Positions 40,308-50,081 of a stretch of DNA of 64,000 nt are shown here, one piece after another. Origin of the DNA: Gilliamella sp. WF3-4 (GTDB lineage Bacteria; Pseudomonadota; Gammaproteobacteria; Enterobacterales; Orbaceae). The notes under the pieces are model-generated. The model saw only the letters and a program-made list of their open reading frames with translations, was not told where the DNA came from and searched no databases. Position 1 is the stretch's first letter. Each line of letters starts with the position of its first letter. The DNA lies in assembly GCF_001690275.1 (NCBI RefSeq), contig NZ_LZGW01000032.1:1-64000 (forward strand), read 5' to 3'. A program made the translations under genes and the position numbers.

Positions 40308-40567
40308 TAAAGCTTTTTTATGATTTCTTCCTGAAGCTGGGATTTTAAGCTCAGTTCGGCAAACATCTGTTTAAGCTTGCGGTTTTCCGCCTCCAGCTCC
40401 TTTAAGCGTTTGATATCCGACGTTTCCATTCCGCCGTATTTTTCTCGCCATTTATAGAAAGTTGAATTACCCATGCCATATTTACGGCACAGTTCTTTAA
40501 CAGGAATACCTGCCTCTGCTTCTTTTAAAATAGCGACGATTTGATGTTCAGTCATTTTTTTCATCAT
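40307..40567 (-). CDS. IS3-family OrfA
   Basis: An 86-residue HTH and leucine-zipper protein. HQIVAILKEAEAGIPVKELCRKYGMGNSTFYKWREKYGG is the DNA-binding domain, followed by ELEAENRKLKQMFAELSLKSQLQEEII. I chose the ATG at 40567, with AGAGGATTTA upstream, over ATG 40591. It binds the terminal repeats. The A6G slippery site lies near the end of the gene. Confidence 0.85.
   Translation of the reverse strand: MMKKMTEHQIVAILKEAEAGIPVKELCRKYGMGNSTFYKWREKYGGMETSDIKRLKELEAENRKLKQMFAELSLKSQLQEEIIKKL
40313..40319 (-). promoter_or_regulatory. A6G frameshift site of the IS3 element
   Basis: A-AAA-AAG in zero frame of orfA on the minus strand, 4 bases before its stop. The -1 frame reads into orfB without a stop. 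Confidence 0.75.
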
Positions 40568-40646
40568 TAAATCCTCTTTTACTTTTATCATAGAGAATTT
40601 TCTACTTTTTTGCTGTACTATTTTAGGGGATAGTTACATAATATCA

Positions 40647-42251
40647 CTAAAGTCTATCTATCTGAGTTTTGCTGAATGGCCATACTTCGGTAGCGGTAAA
40701 TTCATTCATAAACTCACTCAAAGAAATACATGTGAATTCTTTTATTTTAATTGCCGCCATTGTTTGATACAGAGTAATCATGGCGTAACCAGCAACATTT
40801 AGTTTTGATGTACAATTAAATTTATAAGAAAAATGCTTCTCTACTTCTTCAATATTATCAAGCACCCAATTATATTTTTTTATGAATTTAGCACTATAAC
40901 TTTTTGGGCCATATGTAAATTTTGACAAGTCATCAAGGTGCATTCTAGGTTCTGTTGCAAACCCAACTTGTTTAACTTCTATTATTACTAATAATTTTTG
41001 ATCCTCATGAAAGCCTAAAAAATCTATTTCGCCGATTTCATCTGGAACCTTTAATCTATTATTCTTACTGAGATTTAAAGCTTTAATCGAAGAAGATCCT
41101 TTTATACCAATTGTATTTAGATTTTGCTCTACTACTTTCTCGAACCAACGGCCAGCTTTAAGGGATAAGACATCAAGAGATTTTTTCACGCGTTTAGAAC
41201 ACCATTCAGGCGGAAGTTTCTTGAATGGCACATCGCAAATAAGCAGATTTAGACACTCTAAAGCCATGCGGCGAGAGAAATAGACACAATTAACCCCATC
41301 GATTGAATTTTTAAAAAATGCTCGTTTATATGCACGATACTCCTGTTTTGGGCGAAATAATTCACGCTCCTCCAAATTTTCACTACTCAAGCAAAACCCA
41401 TTAAGTATTAATTCAGCCTGTGATAATGTGATACTTAAACGGTTTGCAATTTCACGGATCGCTACTTGCCATTTGAATTTACCCAAAGCTTCTGGATTAG
41501 CACTATCGCTACAAGTCTCGATAATCCCCAATAATGTGCCTATCAAATCTTTATAGCTAACCCCTAATTTGTCGACAAAGCTTTCATTTAATATATCATC
41601 ATGCGCATGAATATCTTGGAGGAACATTGGAAATCGAATATATTTTTCAAGATCACAGGCGGATTTACGTATATCAAAATTAAGAATGCCATCTTGTTCC
41701 ACATTGAAATACGTGTATTTTTCTGGATTGAGCGTTAATGTGAGTTCATCTAGGAAACTATTATAATGCTCACTTCTCATGTAAAGGCTTACTAATTCTT
41801 CAGCAGCAATAAATACCATTGAGATAGCATATTCCCGATCTTCTTGGGCGCTTGCAACTTTGCTAAGCTCCATTTTAGAACGACAACACAACTCTAGGAG
41901 ATACTTGATACCCCGCCTAGAATAGGCTGCATAGGATGCCCAAAACTCTTCATCATCTTTAGAAAGTTTGTTGTTTTTGTAGGCATCTGCAACTTTTCCA
42001 TAACGTTCATATTCAGCCGCCAAAAAAATTATAAAACTTCGAGGGTCCACTTTTGGAAAGTATTCATCCAAAATTTCATAGTACTGGGCATATATCAGAT
42101 TAACAATTTTAACAATTTCTGACTTATCTGTGTATGTGCCAGGTTGAAAATGCTTAAACACAGATTCTTTTATTCTTGTGTAAACTCTTTCCTCATGCTC
42201 ATAGCTTGCTCTGAAAATCTCAATACCACCAACCTTGCGGATTATTAGCAC
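40647..42251 (-). CDS. PD-(D/E)xK nuclease-domain protein, candidate defence effector
   Basis: A 534-residue, mostly helical protein with no signal peptide. Residues about 400-440 form a PD-(D/E)xK nuclease core: GRWFEKVVEQNL helix, GEIDFLGF with Asp, then LLVIIEVKQV with Glu and Lys. The larger N-terminal part is unrecognised and could sense a trigger. The gene follows a DCL-like gene by 48 bases on the same strand. Islands of IS debris surround both. The nuclease motif is seen; a role against phage or plasmid DNA is inferred. Confidence 0.65.
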   Translation of the reverse strand: MLIIRKVGGIEIFRASYEHEERVYTRIKESVFKHFQPGTYTDKSEIVKIVNLIYAQYYEILDEYFPKVDPRSFIIFLAAEYERYGKVADAYKNNKLSKDDEEFWASYAAYSRRGIKYLLELCCRSKMELSKVASAQEDREYAISMVFIAAEELVSLYMRSEHYNSFLDELTLTLNPEKYTYFNVEQDGILNFDIRKSACDLEKYIRFPMFLQDIHAHDDILNESFVDKLGVSYKDLIGTLLGIIETCSDSANPEALGKFKWQVAIREIANRLSITLSQAELILNGFCLSSENLEERELFRPKQEYRAYKRAFFKNSIDGVNCVYFSRRMALECLNLLICDVPFKKLPPEWCSKRVKKSLDVLSLKAGRWFEKVVEQNLNTIGIKGSSSIKALNLSKNNRLKVPDEIGEIDFLGFHEDQKLLVIIEVKQVGFATEPRMHLDDLSKFTYGPKSYSAKFIKKYNWVLDNIEEVEKHFSYKFNCTSKLNVAGYAMITLYQTMAAIKIKEFTCISLSEFMNEFTATEVWPFSKTQIDRL

Positions 42252-42299
42252 AAATACCTCCTTAATTAAATTCAGTCTATCACTATTTTATACAACCTA

Positions 42300-42647
42300 T
42301 TATTTTTCATTATTAATTATGGCTGTAACTGCTTTTCGGATTGAAAAGGGTCTTATCTCATCATTTGAGAACTTTACTTTATAGCAAACAGTTTCAAACC
42401 AATCTCCATTATTATTACGTCGCTCATTTCCAACAATGAAAGCTACAATTTCACGTCCATTAAATTCCCAACTTGGAGAACAATTACAATACCTCTTATA
42501 TAGATCTTTTAAATCTTCAAAAAAATTACCCTCAGTAATTAGTCCAGCTTCTTTTACCTCTGGTCGCCTATCCAGAAAATAACTTATTGCCTTTTCTTTT
42601 TTTGGAAAATCATGTCTATTAATTGTTACAGGCTTAGCTTTTCCCAT
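42300..42647 (-). CDS. DUF3223/DCL-like protein
   Basis: A 115-residue protein resembling the DCL/DUF3223 family: FPKKEKAISYFL, then FFEDLKDLYKRYC and a beta-rich end, YKVKFSNDEIRPFSIRKAV. Plant DCL acts in rRNA processing; bacterial members are of unknown function and are often near nuclease genes. Here it is the first gene of a pair with the PD-(D/E)xK protein. AAAGGGAG before ATG 42647 is a clear ribosome site. Confidence 0.6.
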   Translation of the reverse strand: MGKAKPVTINRHDFPKKEKAISYFLDRRPEVKEAGLITEGNFFEDLKDLYKRYCNCSPSWEFNGREIVAFIVGNERRNNNGDWFETVCYKVKFSNDEIRPFSIRKAVTAIINNEK

Positions 42648-42950
42648 ATTTAAACTCCCTTTGTAATAATCAAAAATTAAGAAAAATGAATTTCCATTAT
42701 TGGTAATTACTAATTTAATTGCAAATTACATAACACGTACCTTGTTTTGAAAATTCAAGTCAATTTCAATTTTATATTAATTTAATGTTAAATTGATTAT
42801 TTTAAACTAAAGACTAAATATATATATATAGCAAGCGGTTTTCAACGATAATTCTTAAAAAAATCCAAACAGCCCTAAACCGCATTTATTGCGTTTTTTT
42901 GTGCCTGTGTATTCATCATTAATGACGTTTTCAATAAGCTACATGCAGTG
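42648..42950. other. Intergenic region upstream of the nuclease pair
   Basis: Very A/T-rich, with a TA-repeat tract (around 42818-42828). One small A+T hairpin, AAACCGC-ATTTATT-GCG-TTTTTTT at about 42889-42901, looks like an intrinsic terminator for a rightward transcript. It probably holds the promoter of the pair on the minus strand; nothing else is seen. Confidence 0.4.
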
Positions 42951-42951
42951 G

Positions 42952-43505
<554 letters not shown>

Positions 43506-43560
43506 TATTCACCTCATTTTGATGATGTTAGTTTATCGCCTAATTGAGTATCTTGAATTA

Positions 43561-43671
43561 TTAAACCACTACAATACGTAACTCCAAACTATGACCACCA
43601 CACAGCAAATACACCAATAACTGCGCTTTAGCGCGAAGAATCCCTAAATCCGTTAAACGAATCATACTCAT
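43561..43671 (-). CDS. Small ORF or gene fragment
   Basis: A 36-codon frame with AAAGGAT upstream of ATG 43671; it starts MSMIRLTDLGILRAKAQLL and ends in a hydrophobic patch. It lies between the IS remnant and the tRNAs, so it is probably a cut-off gene. Not recognised. Confidence 0.25.
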   Translation of the reverse strand: MSMIRLTDLGILRAKAQLLVYLLCGGHSLELRIVVV

Positions 43672-43925
43672 ATCCTTTTGGTCAAAGATAAAAACGAAAA
43701 TTAAAAAATAGAAACCATCAAGAAGTCGATCTACCACAAAACGCAGTAAAATTAGGCTAAATTAGATAATGAATACCGAAGTGATTAAATTGAAAAACGA
43801 TGTAGTTAAAGATTTATTTAAATGACGTACATTGGGTACATTTCAATGGCTTTGCTTAGAAAAATGAGAGACGTTTTGATTATCTGGAGGATTAAGATAT
43901 TATTGGTCATCTATAGATTAATAAT

Positions 43926-44001
<76 letters not shown>

Positions 44002-44020
44002 ATAAGAAGTGTTTGGTTAA

Positions 44021-44108
44021 TGGTGCCCGGGGCGAGACTTGAACTCGCACGGCCAAAAAGGCCGAGGGATTTTAAATCCCTTGTGTCTACCGATTTCACC
44101 ACCCGGGC
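44021..44108 (-). tRNA. tRNA-Leu (anticodon TAA)
   Basis: On the minus strand an 88-base class II tRNA beginning GCCCGGGUGGUG and ending in CCA. The anticodon loop TTTAAAA gives TAA (UAA), the variable arm is CGGCCTTTTTGGCCG, and the T loop is TTCAAGT. It is 19 bases from tRNA-Gly and likely co-transcribed. Confidence 0.95.
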
Positions 44109-44333
44109 TCAAAACTGGTTACTTAAGAGTAACTGCGTTTTGAATGCTGTGCATTTTACCTATCTAAAATTTGGCGTCAACAAAAATATTAAAATTATTG
44201 TCTAACTGCTCAATGTTTGTCATGTTTTGTGGCTTTATTGTTCTATTTCACTAAAAATTAGAAAAGTATGGTTGTTTGTTTAGCGATAAAAGCTAATAGT
44301 GTAAAAAAACAAATGCAATTTAAGCACTAAAAT

Positions 44334-44672
44334 TTAAACACTAAAAGAAGAACCGCAACCACAAGTTGTTGTTGCATTAGGATTATCAACCACAAAACGA
44401 GAACCTTGTAATCCTTCAACATAATCAATGGTGCCACCAACTAAATATTGTAAACTCATGGGATCGATAACTAACGATACACCATTTTTTTCGATAGCTA
44501 GGTCATCTTCATTCACTTTTTCATCAAAGGTAAAACCGTACTGAAACCCACTACATCCACCACCAGTTATATATACGCGTAATTTTAGATTTGGGTTTTC
44601 TTCTTCTGTGACGAGTGATTTAACTTTATTAGCTGCCGCATCGGTAAAGTTAATCGGTAAAGCATCGCTCAT
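44334..44672 (-). CDS. erpA: Iron-sulfur cluster insertion protein ErpA
   Basis: A 112-residue A-type carrier that delivers [Fe-S] clusters to enzymes including those of isoprenoid synthesis. It has the three conserved Cys: one in [13 protein letters not shown] and two in [11 protein letters not shown] at the end. Length matches the family. It is divergent from hemL, as in enterobacterial arrangements nearby. TAGGAGAAG precedes ATG 44672. Confidence 0.93.
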   Translation of the reverse strand: MSDALPINFTDAAANKVKSLVTEEENPNLKLRVYITGGGCSGFQYGFTFDEKVNEDDLAIEKNGVSLVIDPMSLQYLVGGTIDYVEGLQGSRFVVDNPNATTTCGCGSSFSV

Positions 44673-44831
44673 ATTCTTCTCCTAATATATTGATCTTTGT
44701 ATTATATACTGTTGCCAAATAAAAATACAAAATAGAAAACTTCTATTAAATAAATTTTTAATAGCTAACTTGAATTTATTTTGATTTTATGAATAAATAC
44801 AGCAAATTTTTATAGAGAGATTATTCCGGTT

Positions 44832-46124
44832 ATGCTAAACACATTTAAATCAGAAAAGCTTTATCATCAAGCATTATCCGTTATGCCTGGCGGCGTGAAT
44901 TCCCCTGTTCGTGCTTTTAATGGTGTGGGTGGCACCCCCCTATTTATTGAGCGAGCAAACGGCGCATACATTTATGATGTGGACGATAAGGCCTATATCG
45001 ATTATGTAGGTTCTTGGGGGCCAATGATCCTTGGGCATAACGATCCCGATGTTGCCAATGCAGTAATTAATGCAGTGCGTAACGGTTTAAGTTATGGAGC
45101 ACCGACCGAAATAGAAACCAAAGTTGCTAATTTAGTGACACAATTAATGCCTTCAATTGAAATGGTGCGGATGGTGAATTCAGGCACTGAAGCAACCATG
45201 AGTGCTATTCGTGTAGCGCGTGGTTTTACTGGCCGAGATAAGATTATTAAGTTTGAAGGTTGTTATCATGGTCATGCTGATTATTTGTTAGTTAAAGCGG
45301 GCTCTGGTGCTCTGACTTTCGGTCATCCAACCTCTCCAGGTGTGCCTAATGATTTTGTTAAGCATACATTAGTTTGTGATTATAACAATTTAGAATCAGT
45401 CAAAAAACAATTTGAACAATATCCCAATGATATCGCCGCTATTATCATTGAGCCTGTTGCAGGTAACATGAACTGTATCCCAGCCAAAAAAGAATTTTTA
45501 CATGGATTACGTGCACTTTGTGATGAATATGGCGCTTTATTAATTATTGATGAAGTGATGACAGGTTTTAGAGTCGCACTGGGTGGTGCTCAAGATTATT
45601 ATGATGTTGTTCCTGATTTAACTTGTTTAGGAAAAATTATTGGTGGTGGTATGCCTGTTGGAGCATTTGGTGGTCGTGCTGATATTATGAGGCAATTAGC
45701 ACCAACTGGGCCAATATACCAAGCTGGCACCCTGTCTGGTAATCCTGTTGCGATGGCAGCAGGATACACTACATTAACTAAACTAATGGAAGTTGGCATC
45801 TATCAAGAGTTAGCAGAAAAAACCGCACAGCTCGCTAACGGTTTATTGTCAGTAGCCCAAAAGCATAACGTACCGTTAGTCGTAAATTATGCTGGTGCAA
45901 TGTTTGGTTTATTTTTTACAACTGCTTCTGAAGTAAGCTGTTATCAAGATGTCATGCAATGCGATGTTGAATTATTCAAAAAATTCTATCATCATATGCT
46001 AACTGAAGGTGTTTACTTTGCACCATCAGCTTTCGAAGCGGGTTTTATGTCACTTAAGCACACAGACAAAGAGATCAATCACACCATTGATGCAGCAAGT
46101 CGTTTTTTTAGTAAATTAATTTAA
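44832..46124 (+). CDS. hemL: Glutamate-1-semialdehyde aminotransferase HemL
   Basis: A 430-residue PLP enzyme that converts glutamate-1-semialdehyde to 5-aminolevulinate in the C5 haem pathway. N-terminal [37 protein letters not shown] and the PLP Lys in [16 protein letters not shown] are all intact. Full length. Its role next to erpA fits cofactor metabolism. GAGAGATT lies upstream of the ATG. Confidence 0.95.
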   Translation: MLNTFKSEKLYHQALSVMPGGVNSPVRAFNGVGGTPLFIERANGAYIYDVDDKAYIDYVGSWGPMILGHNDPDVANAVINAVRNGLSYGAPTEIETKVANLVTQLMPSIEMVRMVNSGTEATMSAIRVARGFTGRDKIIKFEGCYHGHADYLLVKAGSGALTFGHPTSPGVPNDFVKHTLVCDYNNLESVKKQFEQYPNDIAAIIIEPVAGNMNCIPAKKEFLHGLRALCDEYGALLIIDEVMTGFRVALGGAQDYYDVVPDLTCLGKIIGGGMPVGAFGGRADIMRQLAPTGPIYQAGTLSGNPVAMAAGYTTLTKLMEVGIYQELAEKTAQLANGLLSVAQKHNVPLVVNYAGAMFGLFFTTASEVSCYQDVMQCDVELFKKFYHHMLTEGVYFAPSAFEAGFMSLKHTDKEINHTIDAASRFFSKLI

Positions 46125-46187
46125 AAGTATGACACTGTTTTATATACCCAAAGAGAACATTAAACGATTAAAATAGGTAATAATTAT

Positions 46188-46664
46188 ATGGTTAATCCAC
46201 TTAAAGAAGGCGTAAAAGCACCTCAATTTTCGTTACCTGACCAAGATGGAGAGCAAATAAGCTTAAAAGATTTTAAAGGTCAACGAGTTTTAATTTATTT
46301 TTATCCTAAAGCGATGACGCCAGGTTGCACAGTGCAAGCTTGTAATTTGCGCGATTGTTCTGATGAGTTAAAAAAATATAATGTGGCGGTTCTGGGTATC
46401 AGTACCGATAAGCCAGAAAAGTTATCTCGATTTGTTGAAAAGGAATTATTAAATTTTACGTTGCTATCTGATGAAAACCATGAAGTTGCCCAAGCATTTG
46501 GTACTTGGGGCGAAAAAGAGTTTATGGGTAAAACCTATGATGGAATTCATCGCATTAGCTTTTTAATAAGTAAAGATGGAATAATCGAGAAAGTATTTGA
46601 TGATTTTAAGACGACTAACCACCATGAAGTGGTTTTAGATTATCTTAAAAATCACAGCAAATAA
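46188..46664 (+). CDS. bcp: Thioredoxin-dependent peroxiredoxin Bcp
   Basis: A 158-residue AhpC/TSA-fold peroxidase that reduces hydroperoxides with thioredoxin. The peroxidatic Cys is in YFYPKAMTPGCTVQACNLRD (about Cys46), with the usual second Cys five residues later (TVQAC). The C-terminal motif HRISFLISKDG is present. It precedes perM in opposite orientation, an arrangement like E. coli bcp/perM. Confidence 0.92.
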   Translation: MVNPLKEGVKAPQFSLPDQDGEQISLKDFKGQRVLIYFYPKAMTPGCTVQACNLRDCSDELKKYNVAVLGISTDKPEKLSRFVEKELLNFTLLSDENHEVAQAFGTWGEKEFMGKTYDGIHRISFLISKDGIIEKVFDDFKTTNHHEVVLDYLKNHSK

Positions 46665-46672
46665 CTTTGGTT

Positions 46673-46701
46673 AAAAGCAGATTAATAACTAATCTGCTTT
46701 T
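46673..46701. terminator. Bidirectional terminator between bcp and perM
   Basis: Perfect 12-bp stem AAAAGCAGATTA / TAATCTGCTTTT with a 5-base loop. It overlaps the end of perM and serves both converging genes. Confidence 0.8.
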
Positions 46702-47777
46702 AATTCACTATTGGCATTATTCAATTCATCCAGTTTTGGCCAAGCATTGATGATTGCTTTAACCAATGTTGCCAAAGGTATTGCAAAAAATATTCCCCAA
46801 AAGCCCCACAAGCCACCAAACACAATCACCGCCAAAATAATAACGAGTGGATGCAAATTAAGCTTTTCGGAAAATAAACAAGGAACTAATAAGTTACCAT
46901 CTAATGCTTGAATCAAAATATAAAAGCATAGCAAATAGCTAAATTCAGTAGTCAATCCCCATTGGAACAGCGCAATTAATACAACAGGAATACTTGAAAT
47001 AATAATACCAACATAAGGCACTAATACAGATAATCCAACAAGTACAGCTAATAATAGTCCATAATCTAAACCAAAGTACCAAAAAGGAATATAAACACAC
47101 ACGGTCAATATAATAATATGCAAAACATTACCAACAATATAATTAGATATTTGCATATCCATTTCTGCTGCAACTTGGTTTAAAATTGTACGATTTTTAG
47201 GTAGAATTTTTGAGCAATACCCCCAAATTTTGGCTTTGTCTTTTAATAAAAAAAACATCATTATTGGCACTAATACTGCATTAATCGTAATCGAAACCAG
47301 CCCAAATAAAGACACAATAGAAAATTGTAATAGCGAATTACCAGTTTGCACAACTTTGTTAGTAACACCTTGAATAATCGAATCAAATAAACCAACATCG
47401 ATTAATTCTGGATAGTGCTCTGGCAATGTAGTAATGAAATTGTTAGCGAAATTTAGCATGTTTGGAATATTAGTGATTAAGCTAATACTTTGCTGCCAAA
47501 TTAATGGTAATAGAATCATAAAGCCAACTAAAACAATCATTAAAAAAAGCAACAATACCATCACAACAGCCAGCGTTCTTGGTATGTTTTTTTTATGCAA
47601 AAAGTTAATTGGTCTATCAAGTAAATATGACAGTACAATAGCAATCAAAACAGGCAGAAGAATTTTATTAAAAAAATAGATGATAATAAATAAGCCAACA
47701 ATCACAGCCATTAACGACACGACATGCGGATCGCTAAAACGTTTTTTATACCAATCTATAAACATTTTTAACATCAA
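46689..47777 (-). CDS. perM: AI-2E/PerM-family membrane protein
   Basis: A 362-residue protein with about seven to eight hydrophobic spans. FFNKILLPVLIAIVLSYLLDRPI opens the AI-2E transporter family fold, and the C-terminal GGLWGFWGIFFAIPLATLVKAI is its signature. The family is linked to signal or metabolite transport; PerM's substrate in E. coli is not settled. The bcp/perM neighbourhood supports the name. AAAAGGAGAG precedes ATG 47777. Confidence 0.85.
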   Translation of the reverse strand: MMLKMFIDWYKKRFSDPHVVSLMAVIVGLFIIIYFFNKILLPVLIAIVLSYLLDRPINFLHKKNIPRTLAVVMVLLLFLMIVLVGFMILLPLIWQQSISLITNIPNMLNFANNFITTLPEHYPELIDVGLFDSIIQGVTNKVVQTGNSLLQFSIVSLFGLVSITINAVLVPIMMFFLLKDKAKIWGYCSKILPKNRTILNQVAAEMDMQISNYIVGNVLHIIILTVCVYIPFWYFGLDYGLLLAVLVGLSVLVPYVGIIISSIPVVLIALFQWGLTTEFSYLLCFYILIQALDGNLLVPCLFSEKLNLHPLVIILAVIVFGGLWGFWGIFFAIPLATLVKAIINAWPKLDELNNANSELKAD

Positions 47778-47820
47778 ACTCTCCTTTTGCTAAATTTTGG
47801 GAATAATAAACTTAAGTTCA

Positions 47821-49341
47821 TTATTTTTTAAAACCACCTAATATACCACGGGTGATCTGTTTACCGATTTGATTAATTACTTGCCTAGTTGTGCTTTTGA
47901 CTATTTTCTGAGCTACACCATCATGTTGCCCACCTTTTGGACCTTGCTTGCCAAAAAGAAGTGTACTAAAAAAATCCATCAACCCGCCATGATTTTGTTT
48001 ATTGCTTACCCCTTCTGTTTGGGTATCGTTACTATTCGTAGTTTGGCTAGACAGGCTATCTAACGAAAATCCATTTTTCAATAATTCATAAGCAGATTGA
48101 CGATCCAGCATTTGCGCATATTTATTATAAAGATGAGATTGATGAACAATTAATGATAACTTATCTGGCGCCATTGCCCCCATTTTTGAACCTGGGGCAA
48201 TAATATAGCCACGTTCAACTATGCTTGGACGACCTTTTTCGTCTAGAAATGAAATAAGCGCTTCACCAACACCTAATTCCATTATTGCTTTTTCCGTATC
48301 AAAACTTGGATTGGCACGCATGGTTTGAGCAGCTATTTTAACGGCTTTTTGGTCTTTCGGTGTAAATGCACGTAAAGCATGTTGTACACGATTGCCTAAT
48401 TGCCCCAAGATTGTGTCAGGAATATCACTCGGGTTCTGAGAAGCAAAATAAATTCCGACTCCTTTAGATCGAATTAAGCGCACAACTTGTTCTATTTTTT
48501 CTAGTAATGCTGGTGAAATATCATTGAAAAGTAAATGTGCTTCATCAAAAAAGAAGACAAGTTTTGGTTTATCAAGATCCCCTACTTCTGGCAAATGCTC
48601 AAAAAGCGCTGACAATAACCATAATAAAAAGACAGAATATAATTTGGGTGAGCTATATAATTTTTCAGCCGATAAAATATTAATAATGCCACGACCTTGA
48701 GCGTTAACTTGTATTAAATCTTGAATATCTAGCATTGGTTCGCCAAGAAAAAACTCAGCGCCTTGTTGTTCTAGTGTTAATAAGCTACGTTGGATTGCTC
48801 CAATTGATGATAGCGAAATATTGCCATATTGCGTAGTAAATTGTTTAGCATTATCACCTACAAATTGAATTAATGCTCGAAGATCTTTAAAATCAATTAA
48901 TAATAGTCCGTTATCATCAGCAATTTTAAATATCAGTTGTAACACACCTGATTGAACATTATTTAAGTCGAGTAATCGACCAAGTAGAATCGGCCCTATA
49001 TCTGACACGGTACTACGAACGGGAATGCCCTTTTCAGCAAACACATCCCATAATTCAATTGGTGATGCGTCTGGTTGCCAATTATCAACCTCAATGCTGG
49101 CTAAACGAGCCTGTAGTTTTTCAGATAGTATGCCCTTTTCGCCAATCCCCGTTAAATCACCTTTAACATCAGCAAGAAAAACTGGCACACCTATTTTTGA
49201 AAAACCTTCAGCCATTTTTTGTAATGTTACTGTTTTACCCGTGCCTGTTGCACCAGTAATTAAACCATGACGATTAGCCAATGCAGCAATAACAGATAAA
49301 TCTTTGCCATGGCTTTTGGCAATTACAATCGACTCACTCAT
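47821..49341 (-). CDS. yjgR: HerA-like ATPase YjgR (DUF853)
   Basis: A 506-residue ATPase. Walker A is [12 protein letters not shown] (about residues 30-41), Walker B is [12 protein letters not shown], and the late sensor block is [28 protein letters not shown]. These match DUF853/HerA-like helicases such as YjgR. Its natural substrate is unknown in the family. The C-terminus is a Gly/Lys-rich, less ordered tail. The gene is monocistronic. Confidence 0.88.
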   Translation of the reverse strand: MSESIVIAKSHGKDLSVIAALANRHGLITGATGTGKTVTLQKMAEGFSKIGVPVFLADVKGDLTGIGEKGILSEKLQARLASIEVDNWQPDASPIELWDVFAEKGIPVRSTVSDIGPILLGRLLDLNNVQSGVLQLIFKIADDNGLLLIDFKDLRALIQFVGDNAKQFTTQYGNISLSSIGAIQRSLLTLEQQGAEFFLGEPMLDIQDLIQVNAQGRGIINILSAEKLYSSPKLYSVFLLWLLSALFEHLPEVGDLDKPKLVFFFDEAHLLFNDISPALLEKIEQVVRLIRSKGVGIYFASQNPSDIPDTILGQLGNRVQHALRAFTPKDQKAVKIAAQTMRANPSFDTEKAIMELGVGEALISFLDEKGRPSIVERGYIIAPGSKMGAMAPDKLSLIVHQSHLYNKYAQMLDRQSAYELLKNGFSLDSLSSQTTNSNDTQTEGVSNKQNHGGLMDFFSTLLFGKQGPKGGQHDGVAQKIVKSTTRQVINQIGKQITRGILGGFKK

Positions 49342-49532
49342 GCGGTACCCCTTTAGTAACTTTATGATTAAATTTGTGATTTAATTTATAATTCAAACTG
49401 TTTTATTATAAATAACAAAACAATGTAGCCATTTGTGCAATTTTTCTATTAATCCAACCAATAATATTGTATTCTGAATTAGCAATAGCTGCTATTGTTA
49501 TTATTCTATCCAACCTATTATAAGGAGGCATT

Positions 49533-49763
49533 ATGTTTCCAGAATACCGAGAAATCATTTCTAAATTAAAAAATACTGATTTACGTTTTCAAAAATTATT
49601 CGATCAACATAATGAGTTAGATCAAAAAATTAAAAATATTGAGTCTGGCATTATTGTCAATACGGCCGAAACTATAGAGGCATTAAAAAAGCAAAAACTT
49701 AAAATTAAAGACGAAATTTATGAAATTTTAAGAAAAGCGTCTGATACTCATTTAAACTTATAA
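49533..49763 (+). CDS. ydcH: YdcH-like DUF465 small protein
   Basis: A 76-residue helical protein of the DUF465/YdcH family: MFPEYREIISKLKN, FQKLFDQHNELDQKIKNIESG and KKQKLKIKDEIYEIL. The fold is a helical hairpin; function in the cell is unknown. TAAGGAGGCATT is a near-perfect ribosome site. A terminator follows at 49826. Confidence 0.9.
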   Translation: MFPEYREIISKLKNTDLRFQKLFDQHNELDQKIKNIESGIIVNTAETIEALKKQKLKIKDEIYEILRKASDTHLNL

Positions 49764-49825
49764 TTGAGCACAGTTCATCACGAATTGAAAAAATAGACTT
49801 TTATTACATTAAAAGATTAAATAAA

Positions 49826-49852
49826 AACCCCAATTGTTTGGGGTTTTTTTAT
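49826..49852 (+). terminator. Intrinsic terminator after ydcH-like gene
   Basis: ACCCC-AATTGTTT-GGGGT followed by seven T, about 65 bases after the ydcH-like stop. Confidence 0.8.
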
Positions 49853-49880
49853 TATATGTAAACTTAATTCATTGCACTAA

Positions 49881-49964
49881 TTATTTAGCTTGTAATTGCT
49901 GCTGTGTCTTTTTTTGTTTTCGGCTTTTAATTAACATTATTAAATTTTTATGTGGTGTTTTCAT
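49881..49964 (-). CDS. Small basic protein gene downstream of mgtA
   Basis: A 27-codon frame on the minus strand with AAGGAAATAATCT before ATG 49964. The product is Lys/Gln-rich, beginning MKTPHKNLIMLIKSRKQ, with no membrane span. It is 117 bases after the mgtA stop on the same strand. It is too short for normal gene callers. The ribosome site is the main support; function is unknown. Confidence 0.4.
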   Translation of the reverse strand: MKTPHKNLIMLIKSRKQKKTQQQLQAK

Positions 49965-50081
49965 AGATTATTTCCTTTTAATTATAATTATAGGGCTAAT
50001 AAAGTAGTTTTTAATACGATTTTATTATATGAGTTTTAAAATCGCTAAGCGATGTTAACATCGCCTAGCTGTTTCTAACAA

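Larger units (their letters stand above)
39483..40638 (-). mobile_element. IS3-family insertion sequence, one end lost
   Basis: The element has orfA and orfB on the minus strand and one recognisable end: at 40638 the minus strand reads TGTAACTATCCCCTAAAA. The matching left end is absent; orfB runs right up to the IS481 fragment. So the copy is probably truncated at its distal side and immobile on its own. Confidence 0.7.
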
